From the NCBI GenBank assembly GCA_937907305.1, contig CALERQ010000212.1:1-17183 (forward strand): a DNA stretch of 17,183 bases, given 5' to 3'. The translations under genes were made by a program, and so were the position numbers. The DNA is from an uncultured Clostridia bacterium. GTDB taxonomy: Bacteria; Bacillota; Clostridia; Oscillospirales; Ruminococcaceae. A model generated the notes under the pieces. The model searched no databases, had not been told where the DNA came from, and saw only the letters and a list, made by a program, of their open reading frames with translations. Position 1 is the stretch's first letter, and each line of letters begins with the position of its first letter. Of the stretch, positions 7,212 through 13,494 are shown piece after piece.

Positions 7212-8645
7212 TCAATCTGGGATGGTGGGCACGGCTTCCGGCGGAATGGGACAGGTGTAGCCCTCCGCGGTGCGCCCCGCAAATTCCGCTTTGGCAGCGG
7301 AAAGCAGTTCCGGCTGCTCCAGCAGGTCAATGGCCGCGGCACACAGCACTTTACCAGCGGTGACTGCCGCCTTGTGCCCGATGGATGTCTTGCCGCAAGA
7401 AACATTCTGCCAGCTGTGGCCGGGGCAACCATTAGGCCAAGACGCCACATGCAGCTGCGCCGTTGGGCACTGCCAACTGACATCGCCCACATCGGTGGAA
7501 CCGGGGCAAAACGCCTTTCCGGTGAAAAGCGGAAGCAGCACATCGTTCATAGCTGTACCGGGCAGGAGCGTTTTTACCTGGGCGGCATAATCGGCATTTT
7601 CGCTGCCGCTGCCCGGGATATGATCGCCGGCATCATAGGTAGCGGCAAGCTCTGTAGCAAAGGCCATTTCCTCTGGGGTATGTTGGGACACGCCCACTTC
7701 GGCAAAGTTCTGGTGCAGCAACGCCTCCAGCACATGGTTGGGGATAGTCTCCGCCACACCATCGATAAACTTCCGCTCACAAGTGGTGCCGGTCATCAGG
7801 GCAGCTCCGGCGGCGATATCATCCACCCGTTTTTGCAGCTCCACCGCCTTTTTTACCTGCGGGGAGCGCACCATATACAGCACCGACGCTTTGGACTGCA
7901 CCACATTGGGGCTGCAGCCGCCACCATCGGTCACAGCATAGTGGATACGGGCCTGCGGCTCCATGTGCTCCCGCAGGAACTGCACCCCCACATTCATTAG
8001 TGTTACCGCATCCAAGGCACTGCGGCCCAGCTCTGGGTTTCCGGCGGCGTGGGCCGCCACCCCACGGAAAATATACTGCACCTGAATGCAGGCATTGCTG
8101 GAACCGGTAGCTGCCTCGTTGCAGTCATCCGGGTGCCAGGTCAGGGCAGCATCCAGCCCATACCACAGTTTTTCCCGTGCCATAAATGCCTTTGCAGCGC
8201 CGCCTTCCTCGCCGGGGCAGCCATACAGCACCACTGTACCGGGGGCACCGCTCTGCTGTAAATAGTGTTTGATACCCAGTGCCGCCGCCAAAGCGCCAGC
8301 CCCCAGCAGGTTATGTCCGCAGCCATGGCCGGTCCCACCGGGGGCCAACTCCTGCTTTTGGGTGCTGCCGCCCTGCTGAGACAGTCCGGAAAGAGCATCA
8401 TACTCCGCCAAAATGCCAATAATGGGACGCCCGCTGCCGTAGCTGGCCGCAAAGGCGGTGGGAATGCCGCAAACTCCCTCCTCCACAGCAAAGCCAAGCT
8501 CCTTCAGCACCTTGCAGTACAGAGCAGCGGACTGCACCTCCTGCAAGGAAAGCTCGGCATATTCCCAAATCTGATCGGCAATGGAAGCGATGCGTTCTTT
8601 ATTTCCTTCTATGGCGTTCAACGCCGCCTTTTTTAGCTTTTCCAT
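7212..8645 (-). CDS. M20-family amidohydrolase, AbgB-like (p-aminobenzoyl-glutamate hydrolase subunit B type)
   Basis: This 477-residue protein has the length and motifs of AbgB-type M20 amidohydrolases, which cleave amide bonds between an aromatic or acyl group and an amino acid. Metal-site motifs are EYDAL (Glu81, Asp83), GHGCGHN (His107, His111), PGEEGG (Glu146, Glu147) and TWHPDD (His161). The inserted dimerisation domain covers about residues 180-290 (VAAHAAGNPELGRSALDAV), and the C-terminal segment CPGHSW supplies a last histidine. The ATG at 8645 is four bases after the ABC ATPase stop. The longer open frame upstream lies inside that gene. The weak ribosome site and tight spacing suggest translational coupling. 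As the last gene of an amino-acid importer operon, it probably acts on what the importer brings in. The exact substrate is not known. Confidence 0.93.
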   Translation of the reverse strand: MEKLKKAALNAIEGNKERIASIADQIWEYAELSLQEVQSAALYCKVLKELGFAVEEGVCGIPTAFAASYGSGRPIIGILAEYDALSGLSQQGGSTQKQELAPGGTGHGCGHNLLGAGALAAALGIKHYLQQSGAPGTVVLYGCPGEEGGAAKAFMAREKLWYGLDAALTWHPDDCNEAATGSSNACIQVQYIFRGVAAHAAGNPELGRSALDAVTLMNVGVQFLREHMEPQARIHYAVTDGGGCSPNVVQSKASVLYMVRSPQVKKAVELQKRVDDIAAGAALMTGTTCERKFIDGVAETIPNHVLEALLHQNFAEVGVSQHTPEEMAFATELAATYDAGDHIPGSGSENADYAAQVKTLLPGTAMNDVLLPLFTGKAFCPGSTDVGDVSWQCPTAQLHVASWPNGCPGHSWQNVSCGKTSIGHKAAVTAGKVLCAAAIDLLEQPELLSAAKAEFAGRTAEGYTCPIPPEAVPTIPD

Positions 8646-8649
8646 ATTA

Positions 8650-9390
8650 TCACAGCACCTTCTTGAGGAAATTCTGCAGCCGGGGGCTCTGCGGATTGGT
8701 AAAGATGACTTCCGGGGTCCCCTGTTCGCCCAGCTTGCCCTCTTCCATAAACAGCACGCGGCTGGCGACCTCGCGGGCAAAGGCCATCTCGTGGGTGACA
8801 ATGACCATTGTCATCCCCTCATGGGCCAGCTCCCGCATAACTTCCAGCACTTCTCCCACCATTTCGGGGTCAAGGGCGGAGGTGGGTTCATCAAACAGCA
8901 TCACTTCCGGTTCCATGGCCAGTGCCCGCACAATGGCTACACGCTGCTTCTGCCCGCCGGAGAGCTGCGCCGGATAGTCATTGGCACGGTCGGCCAGGCC
9001 AACCCGGCCCAGCAGAGTCATGGCCTTTTGTTCCGCTTCGGCCTTGGGCATTTTTTTGATGCGGATAGGAGCCATGGTGAGATTCTCCAGCACCGTTTTG
9101 TGCGGAAACAGATTAAAATGCTGGAACACCATGCCCATCTTTTGCCGGTGGCGGGGCAGATCTACCTTTTTGCCGGTGATCTCCACACCATCCACCTTGA
9201 TGGAGCCGGAGGTAGGCACCTCCAACAGGTTAAGACTGCGCAGGAAGGTGCTTTTGCCGCCGCCGGAGGGACCGATGACCGCAATGACATCGCCCCGGCA
9301 GATATCTACCGTAACGCCGTCCAATGCGTGAACAGCACCGTTATTGTAGTATTTCTTCAGGTCTGTGACCTCGATGATCTTCTGCGCCAT
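8650..9390 (-). CDS. Polar amino-acid ABC transporter ATP-binding protein (GlnQ/HisP type)
   Basis: This 246-residue ATPase belongs to the polar amino-acid uptake family. Motifs, in order, are Walker A GPSGGGKST (40-48), Q-loop MVFQHFNLFPH (Gln90), signature LSGGQKQR (143-150), Walker B VMLFDEP (163-169), D-loop SALD and the switch histidine in VTHEM (His200). The phrase HFNLFPHKTVLEN is highly typical of GlnQ/HisP. The start codon follows the permease stop directly (TAA then ATG), and AAGGAG lies inside the end of the permease gene, so the two are co-translated. Length and motif set are complete. It pairs with the permease at 9391-10134 and the lipoprotein at 10216-11109. Confidence 0.96.
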   Translation of the reverse strand: MAQKIIEVTDLKKYYNNGAVHALDGVTVDICRGDVIAVIGPSGGGKSTFLRSLNLLEVPTSGSIKVDGVEITGKKVDLPRHRQKMGMVFQHFNLFPHKTVLENLTMAPIRIKKMPKAEAEQKAMTLLGRVGLADRANDYPAQLSGGQKQRVAIVRALAMEPEVMLFDEPTSALDPEMVGEVLEVMRELAHEGMTMVIVTHEMAFAREVASRVLFMEEGKLGEQGTPEVIFTNPQSPRLQNFLKKVL

Positions 9391-10134
9391 TTACGCCATC
9401 GCTCCTTCCCGCTTTAATTTGCGCCGCCGCACCGTACCGCTTTGCCGGTCACTGCGCTGCATCTTGTGCTCAAAATGCCCAAACAGCTTGCTGAGGGCAA
9501 AGGTCATGATGAAGTAGATGATACCGGTGATAACCAGCGGCTCGATGGGCAGGTAGGTAGCACCCCGGATTTGGAGATACTGGGTCATCAGGTCGCCAAT
9601 GAAGAAGGTGGAGGCCAGCGAGGTATCCTTGATGATCATGATGAACTCATTACCCAAGGCTGGCAAAATGTTCTTGACCGCCTGCGGCATGATGACGAAC
9701 CACATAGCTCCCCGCTCACCAAAGCCCAGACTGAGGGCAGCCTCCCGCTGGCCAGGATCAACCGCCTGGATACCGGAACGGATGACCTCCGAAACATAGG
9801 CAGCGCTATTGCAGATGAGGGCAATGGCAATGCACAGGAACTTCTGTTTATTGAGAGCAGGGATCAGCATTGGCAGCCCGAAGTAGAAGAAATACAGCTG
9901 CAGCAGCATGGGGGTACCGCGGATCACCTCGATATAGATGGTGGAAAGCCAGCGCAGCGGCGCTACCTTGGACATTTTCATGAGGGCCAGCAGCGAAGCA
10001 AACACCACACCGCCCAGCACTGTAATGGCGGAAAGCAGCAGTGTGTAGCTGACGCCATCGATGAGATACTTATCCCAGTATTTGAGGAAGATGGCTGCCA
10101 TCTTCTCAAAATCGCAAAATTTAGCTCCTGTCAT
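9391..10134 (-). CDS. Polar amino-acid ABC transporter permease (HisM/GlnP type)
   Basis: This 247-residue membrane protein has the three-helix HisM/GlnP permease core. TLLLSAITVLGGVVFASLLA is the first helix. EVIRGTPMLLQLYFFYFGLP is the family's best known signature. The ATPase-contact loop reads EAALSLGFGERGAMWFVIMPQAVKNILPALGNEF. The ATG at 10134 has the ribosome site AAAGGGAG about nine bases upstream. An internal ATG at residue 12 is less well placed. The protein probably forms a homodimer, because only one permease gene is present. The final residues are strongly basic (RSDRQSGTVRRRKLKREG), as expected for a cytoplasmic tail. An 81-base gap holding a perfect hairpin separates it from the upstream binding-protein gene. 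Confidence 0.95.
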   Translation of the reverse strand: MTGAKFCDFEKMAAIFLKYWDKYLIDGVSYTLLLSAITVLGGVVFASLLALMKMSKVAPLRWLSTIYIEVIRGTPMLLQLYFFYFGLPMLIPALNKQKFLCIAIALICNSAAYVSEVIRSGIQAVDPGQREAALSLGFGERGAMWFVIMPQAVKNILPALGNEFIMIIKDTSLASTFFIGDLMTQYLQIRGATYLPIEPLVITGIIYFIMTFALSKLFGHFEHKMQRSDRQSGTVRRRKLKREGAMA

Positions 10135-10160
10135 ATGGTCATTCTCCCTTTAGCGCGTGT

Positions 10161-10182
10161 GCCGGAGCCACAAGGCTCCGGC
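10161..10182 (-). other. Intercistronic hairpin between binding-protein and permease genes
   Basis: GCCGGAGCC (10161-10169) and GGCTCCGGC (10174-10182) form a perfect 9-pair stem with a four-base loop. It has no T-tract on the - strand, so it is more likely to stabilise the 3' end of the binding-protein message than to end transcription. Confidence 0.7.
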
Positions 10183-10215
10183 AGTCAGTCAGCGGTTTTT
10201 ACTTTGCTGGGTGGA

Positions 10216-11109
10216 TCATTCCAGCGTCAGTTCCTTGGCGTTCTCGCTTTTACCCAGCTCGACAGCTGCATCGTACCAGGTGCCGTACAGGCCATTTTCA
10301 TAGGCCTTGGCCAGCGCGGCATTGACAGCTTCCAACAGCTCGGTCTCGCCCTTGGTGATGAGGATAACATTGGCCTCGTACTCGGCCTTTACTTCAAACT
10401 GGAATTCACAGATGACGAGATCGGGGTTGGCATCGATGATCATATCGGCATTGCCCTTGGCGACCGCCAGTGCTTCGATGTTGCCAGCTTTCAGTTCCAT
10501 GACGCCCACAGCAAGGTCACCGATGGTGATGGGGTTGGCATCGGGGATCTGCTCAGTCAAAAGCTGCATCTGCAGGGAGGCATTCTGTGCGCCGACATCC
10601 TGCCCTGCAAAGTCCTCCACCTTGGTATACTTGGCGGCGTCCTCCGCCTTGATAAGCAGCACCTGCTCGGTTTCGTTATCGCCGGCATAGTAGTAATCGG
10701 AGATCTCGTAGTTCTCAGCTCTGGTCTCGGTCCAGCTATAACCGGAAATGGACATGGGAACGGAGGAGGTGTAAATGGCAGCCTGGCTGGCTTCAAAGCT
10801 CATCGGCTCGATGACGAGGGAAACGCCCAGTTCCTCAGCAATGAACTTGGCAAGGGAGACATCAAAGCCAACATACTGCTCCTGGCCACTCTTACTGGAG
10901 TCCACAAATTCCATCGGGGAGAAATCGGGGCTGAGCGCTACATGCAGCTCACCCTCTCCTTTGATTTTTTCCAGTGCGTTAGCATAGGTGGGCACGGTGT
11001 TGCCACCGTCATTGCCGCCATTGTTCGCGGCGGGGGCATCATTGCTGCCGCAGGCAGCCAGGGCCAGCACCATCATCAGGGCCATCAGCATCGTTATCAG
11101 TTTTTTCAT
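10216..11109 (-). CDS. Amino-acid ABC transporter substrate-binding lipoprotein (SBP_bac_3 family)
   Basis: This 297-residue receptor belongs to the SBP_bac_3 family that feeds polar amino-acid importers. Residues 1-19 form a lipoprotein signal peptide with lipobox LAAC, so Cys20 is the lipid anchor. A Gly/Asn/Ala linker (about 21-40) follows. The binding domain begins at GELHVALSPDFSPMEFVD. The segment YVGFDVSLAKFIAEELGV is the usual family hallmark, and KAGNIEALAVAKGNADMII is the hinge region. The start at 11109 is preferred over the ATG at 11121. The site AAGAAAGGA lies 9 to 11 bases before 11109 but directly abuts 11121. It is the first gene of a four-gene operon with permease, ATPase and amidohydrolase. 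The ligand is unproven. ARG-box-like sites upstream make arginine or a related compound worth testing. Confidence 0.94.
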   Translation of the reverse strand: MKKLITMLMALMMVLALAACGSNDAPAANNGGNDGGNTVPTYANALEKIKGEGELHVALSPDFSPMEFVDSSKSGQEQYVGFDVSLAKFIAEELGVSLVIEPMSFEASQAAIYTSSVPMSISGYSWTETRAENYEISDYYYAGDNETEQVLLIKAEDAAKYTKVEDFAGQDVGAQNASLQMQLLTEQIPDANPITIGDLAVGVMELKAGNIEALAVAKGNADMIIDANPDLVICEFQFEVKAEYEANVILITKGETELLEAVNAALAKAYENGLYGTWYDAAVELGKSENAKELTLE

Positions 11110-11203
11110 GTTCGTTTCCATCCTTTCTTGATTCTCTCCCGTGCGGGAGCCTTTTGGGTTGATTGGTTTTCGCCGGGAGGAGTGTCTCTCGTTGATATTG
11201 CAT

Positions 11204-11232
11204 ACTTTATCACTAAATATTCATTATGTCAA
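11204..11232 (-). promoter_or_regulatory. Sigma-A type promoter of the amino-acid importer/amidohydrolase operon
   Basis: On the - strand a perfect TTGACA (11227-11232) is followed after exactly 17 bases by TAAAGT (11204-11209). The leader to the start codon is about 90 bases and contains a small CTCCC/GGGAG hairpin (11136-11149). Confidence 0.85.
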
Positions 11233-11286
11233 GCGATTTTCTGAATATTTATTCGCAAATATTCAAGTTTAGTGAATAATCATACA
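11210..11286 (-). promoter_or_regulatory. ARG-box-like palindromes around the operon promoter, possible ArgR operator
   Basis: Three sites resemble the ArgR/AhrC box TGAATWWWWATTCA. The best is TGAATATTTATTCG (11242-11255), with one mismatch, directly upstream of the -35 box. TGAATAATCATACA (11273-11286) has two mismatches. TCACTAAATATTCA (11210-11223) is weaker but fills the spacer between -35 and -10. A perfect 9-base inverted repeat of TGAATATTT is also present at 11242-11265. The outer two sites are 63 bases apart, three times the 21-base spacing known for paired ARG boxes. AT-richness makes chance matches easier, so this remains an inference. Confidence 0.5.
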
Positions 11287-11321
11287 ATGTTGCATGTCGG
11301 GACACAGGTTCTGTGCGTTTT

Positions 11322-11374
11322 GTCGTAAAAAATACGCTGCCCCAGGCCTTTCGGCTAAGAGCAGCGTATCTTTT
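11322..11374 (-). terminator. Terminator of the vitamin B6 kinase/transporter operon
   Basis: ATACGCTGC (11332-11340) and GCAGCGTAT (11361-11369) form a perfect 9-pair stem. On the - strand it is followed by TTTTTTAC. It lies 21 bases after the stop of the ECF protein gene. Confidence 0.85.
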
Positions 11375-11394
11375 ATATCTGGAGAGAGGGAATG

Positions 11395-11970
11395 TCAGTG
11401 CTTCTTCAGCGCTTCATAAATACCGGCCGATTCCAGCTTGGGGCGCAGCAGCGCTGCCAGCAGATTGGAAACCACAATGGCAAATACAGCATTGATGCCG
11501 CCGGTGAGCATCTTGGGGACAGTGGCGATGAACGCCGCGGAAAAGACGCTGCCGCCCAGGCACAGCACGATAATGCTCTTGCCAATGTAGAGGAGCCAGT
11601 AACTCACGGCGCCGCAGATGGCAGCGACCCAGTTGCGGGCTTTATTTTTGCCGGCTGCACCGCCTGCGTGGGCTATGCCGCCGCAGATGGCACCCATGGC
11701 AAAGAAAAAGATAAAGGTGAGCCACGCGCCGGCGGCCCATTCGGGATAGGTCAAATCGAACAGGGCGGAACCAATACCTGCCGCCAGGCCGCCGGTCCAG
11801 CCGCCAAACAGCAGCCCGGTCAGCAGGCAGATAGCATTGGCAGCCTTGAGCTGTGTGGTGCCGGTGGGGGTGGGAATACGAATACCCAGGAACATGGTGC
11901 AGACAAATACCATAGCGGCCATCAGGCCAATGATAACGATACGGTACAGGGTAAAACGGGAATTTTTCAT
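11395..11970 (-). CDS. ECF transporter substrate-binding (S) component, probably for a vitamin B6 vitamer
   Basis: This 191-residue protein is almost wholly hydrophobic, with about six membrane helices, as expected for an S component of an energy-coupling-factor importer. After a short basic N-terminus come AAMVFVCTMF, the loop LGIRIPTPTGTTQLKAANA, LTGLLFGGWTGGLAAGIGSALFDL and later helices rich in Ala and Gly. Residues 12-100 match the general pattern of the ECF_trnsprt/ECF-ribofla_trS groups. No ECF ATPase or T-component gene is nearby, so it must use a shared energising module encoded elsewhere (group II). Specificity is inferred from context only. It follows a pyridoxal/pyridoxamine kinase gene after 36 bases, an arrangement seen with PdxU-type proteins. 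GAGGAAGAGAG upstream is the ribosome site. Confidence 0.85.
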   Translation of the reverse strand: MKNSRFTLYRIVIIGLMAAMVFVCTMFLGIRIPTPTGTTQLKAANAICLLTGLLFGGWTGGLAAGIGSALFDLTYPEWAAGAWLTFIFFFAMGAICGGIAHAGGAAGKNKARNWVAAICGAVSYWLLYIGKSIIVLCLGGSVFSAAFIATVPKMLTGGINAVFAIVVSNLLAALLRPKLESAGIYEALKKH

Positions 11971-12006
11971 AGGGTAAGCTCTCTTCCTCTCGGGGGATTC
12001 CTCGGC

Positions 12007-12876
12007 TTACAGCGTGCGGTAGCCTCGCGGCAGTTCCTTTTGGGTCAGCCAGCCCAGCGTGCGCTCCAGCATTACGCCCTCACGGGAATCAGCACCGTAG
12101 CCAAAGGTTGTTTTTACGGTGATCTCCACATACCTCGTTGCCCGGTCCATCGCCATGGCAGGGCTGTCCCCCTGCATCAGGCCAGCAGTCAGCACTGCGG
12201 CAAACAAATCGCCCGTGCCGGGATAGCGCACCGGCAGGTATTCGCTTACCGATTTCCAGTAGCCGCCGCGTTCCCGGTCATAGCATAAGTTGGCGTACTC
12301 CCCAGTGGTAAGCGCAGCCCCGGTAATGACCACAACATCCGGTCCCTGGGCCGAAAGCCGTGCCAGCAGGCTGCGGGCCTGCCCCAGCGAAAGGGGGGCC
12401 GTGTTCGGCTCCTCACCCAGCAGCAGCGCTGCTTCGGTCAGGTTGGGGGTAATAACATCGGCATGGGTGGACAACTCCCGGATACCCTGTACCAGTTCCG
12501 GCGTAAAGCCATGGTACAGCTTGCCGTGATCGCCCATTACAGGGTCCACCACCTTCATGGCCGTGGGCCATTCCGCAAAGAGCCCCTGGCACAGCGCGAC
12601 CTGCGCCACCGAGCCCAAATAGCCGGTATAGACGCACTCCATAGGCAGGCCCAGTGTACGGTAATGCGCCAGCGCTTCGGTTAGGTAGTCGGTTAGGTCG
12701 CGGCGGGCCGGGGTACCAAGGCCCCCGGTGTGAGTGGATAATACCGCGGTCGGTAAAGGGCATACCTGCACTCCCATCACCGACATGGCCGGCAAAATAA
12801 CGGAAAGAGAGCAGCGGCCCAGGCCGGAAAGATCGTGCACAGCAGCACAGCGGGCAGGACGGTCGGTTCGGTTCAT
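12007..12876 (-). CDS. Pyridoxal/pyridoxamine kinase (PdxK/PdxY, ribokinase superfamily)
   Basis: This 289-residue enzyme phosphorylates B6 vitamers (pyridoxal, pyridoxamine, pyridoxine) in the salvage route to pyridoxal phosphate. The N-terminal HDLSGLGRCSLSVILPAMSVMG is the substrate-side signature of the PdxK/PdxY group. DPVMGDHGKLYHG (111-123) and ITPNLTEA (142-149) are nucleotide-side motifs. YPGTGDLFAAVL (219-230) holds the anion hole and the catalytic Asp223. The start at 12876 is chosen because AAAGGAG lies about eight bases upstream of it. An in-frame ATG at 12900 lies before this ribosome site and has none of its own. It is the first gene of a two-gene unit with the ECF membrane protein. 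A related ThiD-type kinase is a less likely alternative, because the N-terminal signature fits PdxK better. Confidence 0.92.
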   Translation of the reverse strand: MNRTDRPARCAAVHDLSGLGRCSLSVILPAMSVMGVQVCPLPTAVLSTHTGGLGTPARRDLTDYLTEALAHYRTLGLPMECVYTGYLGSVAQVALCQGLFAEWPTAMKVVDPVMGDHGKLYHGFTPELVQGIRELSTHADVITPNLTEAALLLGEEPNTAPLSLGQARSLLARLSAQGPDVVVITGAALTTGEYANLCYDRERGGYWKSVSEYLPVRYPGTGDLFAAVLTAGLMQGDSPAMAMDRATRYVEITVKTTFGYGADSREGVMLERTLGWLTQKELPRGYRTL

Positions 12877-12900
12877 GGATGATCTCCTTTTGTGATTCAA

Positions 12901-13223
12901 TCATATTCCGTCAGCGGGTAAAACGCAAAGCAAAAGCACCCCGCAGGGATCTTTTCATTTTTGGGCAAAATATAATATGATAATAATCTTCCTCCACATA
13001 AAATACAACATCTTAGCCATAGAATTTTGGCTGGATTGAGTTGAACTTTTTGTGCTTAGCGTCAATTATAATATTTTATTTTGCAAAAACGCCTCTTGTA
13101 TTGTGCAAAATGTAGAACCTGCATTTCCAAACATTACAGCGGGTAGCCGCCCTGGCCTGGTGCAAACTAACCACGCAGACAATGAAAAGAGAGAAAAAGT
13201 TCTGCCGGAAAGGGTTATGAAGT
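12901..13223. other. AT-rich divergent intergenic region with a long imperfect inverted repeat
   Basis: This 323-base gap separates pdxK (-) from the small protein gene (+). Two 20-base arms, 12965-12984 and 13065-13084, are inverted copies with 18 of 20 matches and an 80-base spacer. Each arm holds a TATA-rich box followed, in the outward direction, by a T-rich run ending in TTTTGC, so the region looks like two mirrored promoters. A small CCC/GGG hairpin flanked by AAAAG and CTTTT (about 12932-12955) lies in the pdxK leader and could be a weak attenuator. No RNA gene or riboswitch signature is seen. Confidence 0.6.
12980..13008 (-). promoter_or_regulatory. Candidate promoter of the B6 kinase/transporter operon
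   Basis: On the - strand TTGTAT (13003-13008) and TATTAT (12980-12985) are 17 bases apart. The -10 region falls inside the left arm of the inverted repeat. The leader to the start codon would be about 95 bases. The boxes are not perfect, so this is moderate. Confidence 0.45.
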
Positions 13224-13418
13224 ATGCACTCCACAAGCAAAGTACCTGCCGCCATGACCGGCATCGCTATGGCGGCCGCCGCAGCCGGCACCGTAGCCTA
13301 TGTGATGAACCACACCACCCCGGCACAGCGCCGGCGGGCCATTCGCCGCACCGCCAGCCACATGGGTGTGGCACTGGACCACATGGCTGATACCGTGTGC
13401 CGCACCATGATGGGATAG
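13224..13418 (+). CDS. Small membrane-anchored protein, unknown function
   Basis: This 64-residue protein has an Ala/Gly/Met-rich helix (about residues 8-28, AAMTGIAMAAAAAGTVAYVM) that could anchor it in the membrane. A basic patch follows (QRRRAIRRT), and then a short amphipathic end with DHMADTVCRTMM. I recall similar small proteins in clostridial genomes but know of no assigned role. GGAAAGGG about nine bases before the ATG supports the start. A second ATG at 13217 in another frame opens a shadow reading frame. The gene has TATAAT (13067-13072) far upstream and a perfect hairpin just downstream, so it looks like a small single-gene unit. It is convergent with spoIIE. A link to sporulation is possible but unsupported. 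Confidence 0.65.
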   Translation: MHSTSKVPAAMTGIAMAAAAAGTVAYVMNHTTPAQRRRAIRRTASHMGVALDHMADTVCRTMMG

Positions 13419-13430
13419 CCTCCCACCCAA

Positions 13431-13471
13431 ACCAAAGGAGCCGTCCCCTTTTACCGGGCAGCTCCTTTGGT
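13431..13471. terminator. Hairpin between convergent small gene and spoIIE
   Basis: ACCAAAGGAGC (13431-13441) and GCTCCTTTGGT (13461-13471) form a perfect 11-pair stem with additional CCC/GGG pairing in the loop. It lies between two converging genes, so it most likely ends both transcripts. Neither strand has a proper T-tract, which weakens the call. Confidence 0.6.
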
Positions 13472-13494
13472 GATACATATTAGCAGGGCCTGAT

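Noticed and set aside
11110..11203. T-box leader before the amino-acid importer
   Set aside because: The leader is only about 90 bases and lacks the T-box sequence and a specifier-type stem with antiterminator.
9442..11244. 600-codon open frame on the + strand
   Set aside because: It lies opposite the amino-acid importer genes and runs into their promoter. The composition is that of a GC-rich shadow.
11392..12288. 298-codon open frame on the + strand
   Set aside because: It is antisense to the ECF protein and pyridoxal kinase genes, both of which have clear motifs.
12877..13223. TPP or other riboswitch before the B6 kinase operon
   Set aside because: I looked for the conserved THI-box segments and other known aptamer cores and saw none. 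Only a weak hairpin is present.
13052..13390. 112-codon open frame on the + strand overlapping the small membrane protein
   Set aside because: It is another frame of the same DNA with His/Arg/Pro-rich translation. The frame at 13224 has the better ribosome site and a plausible membrane helix.
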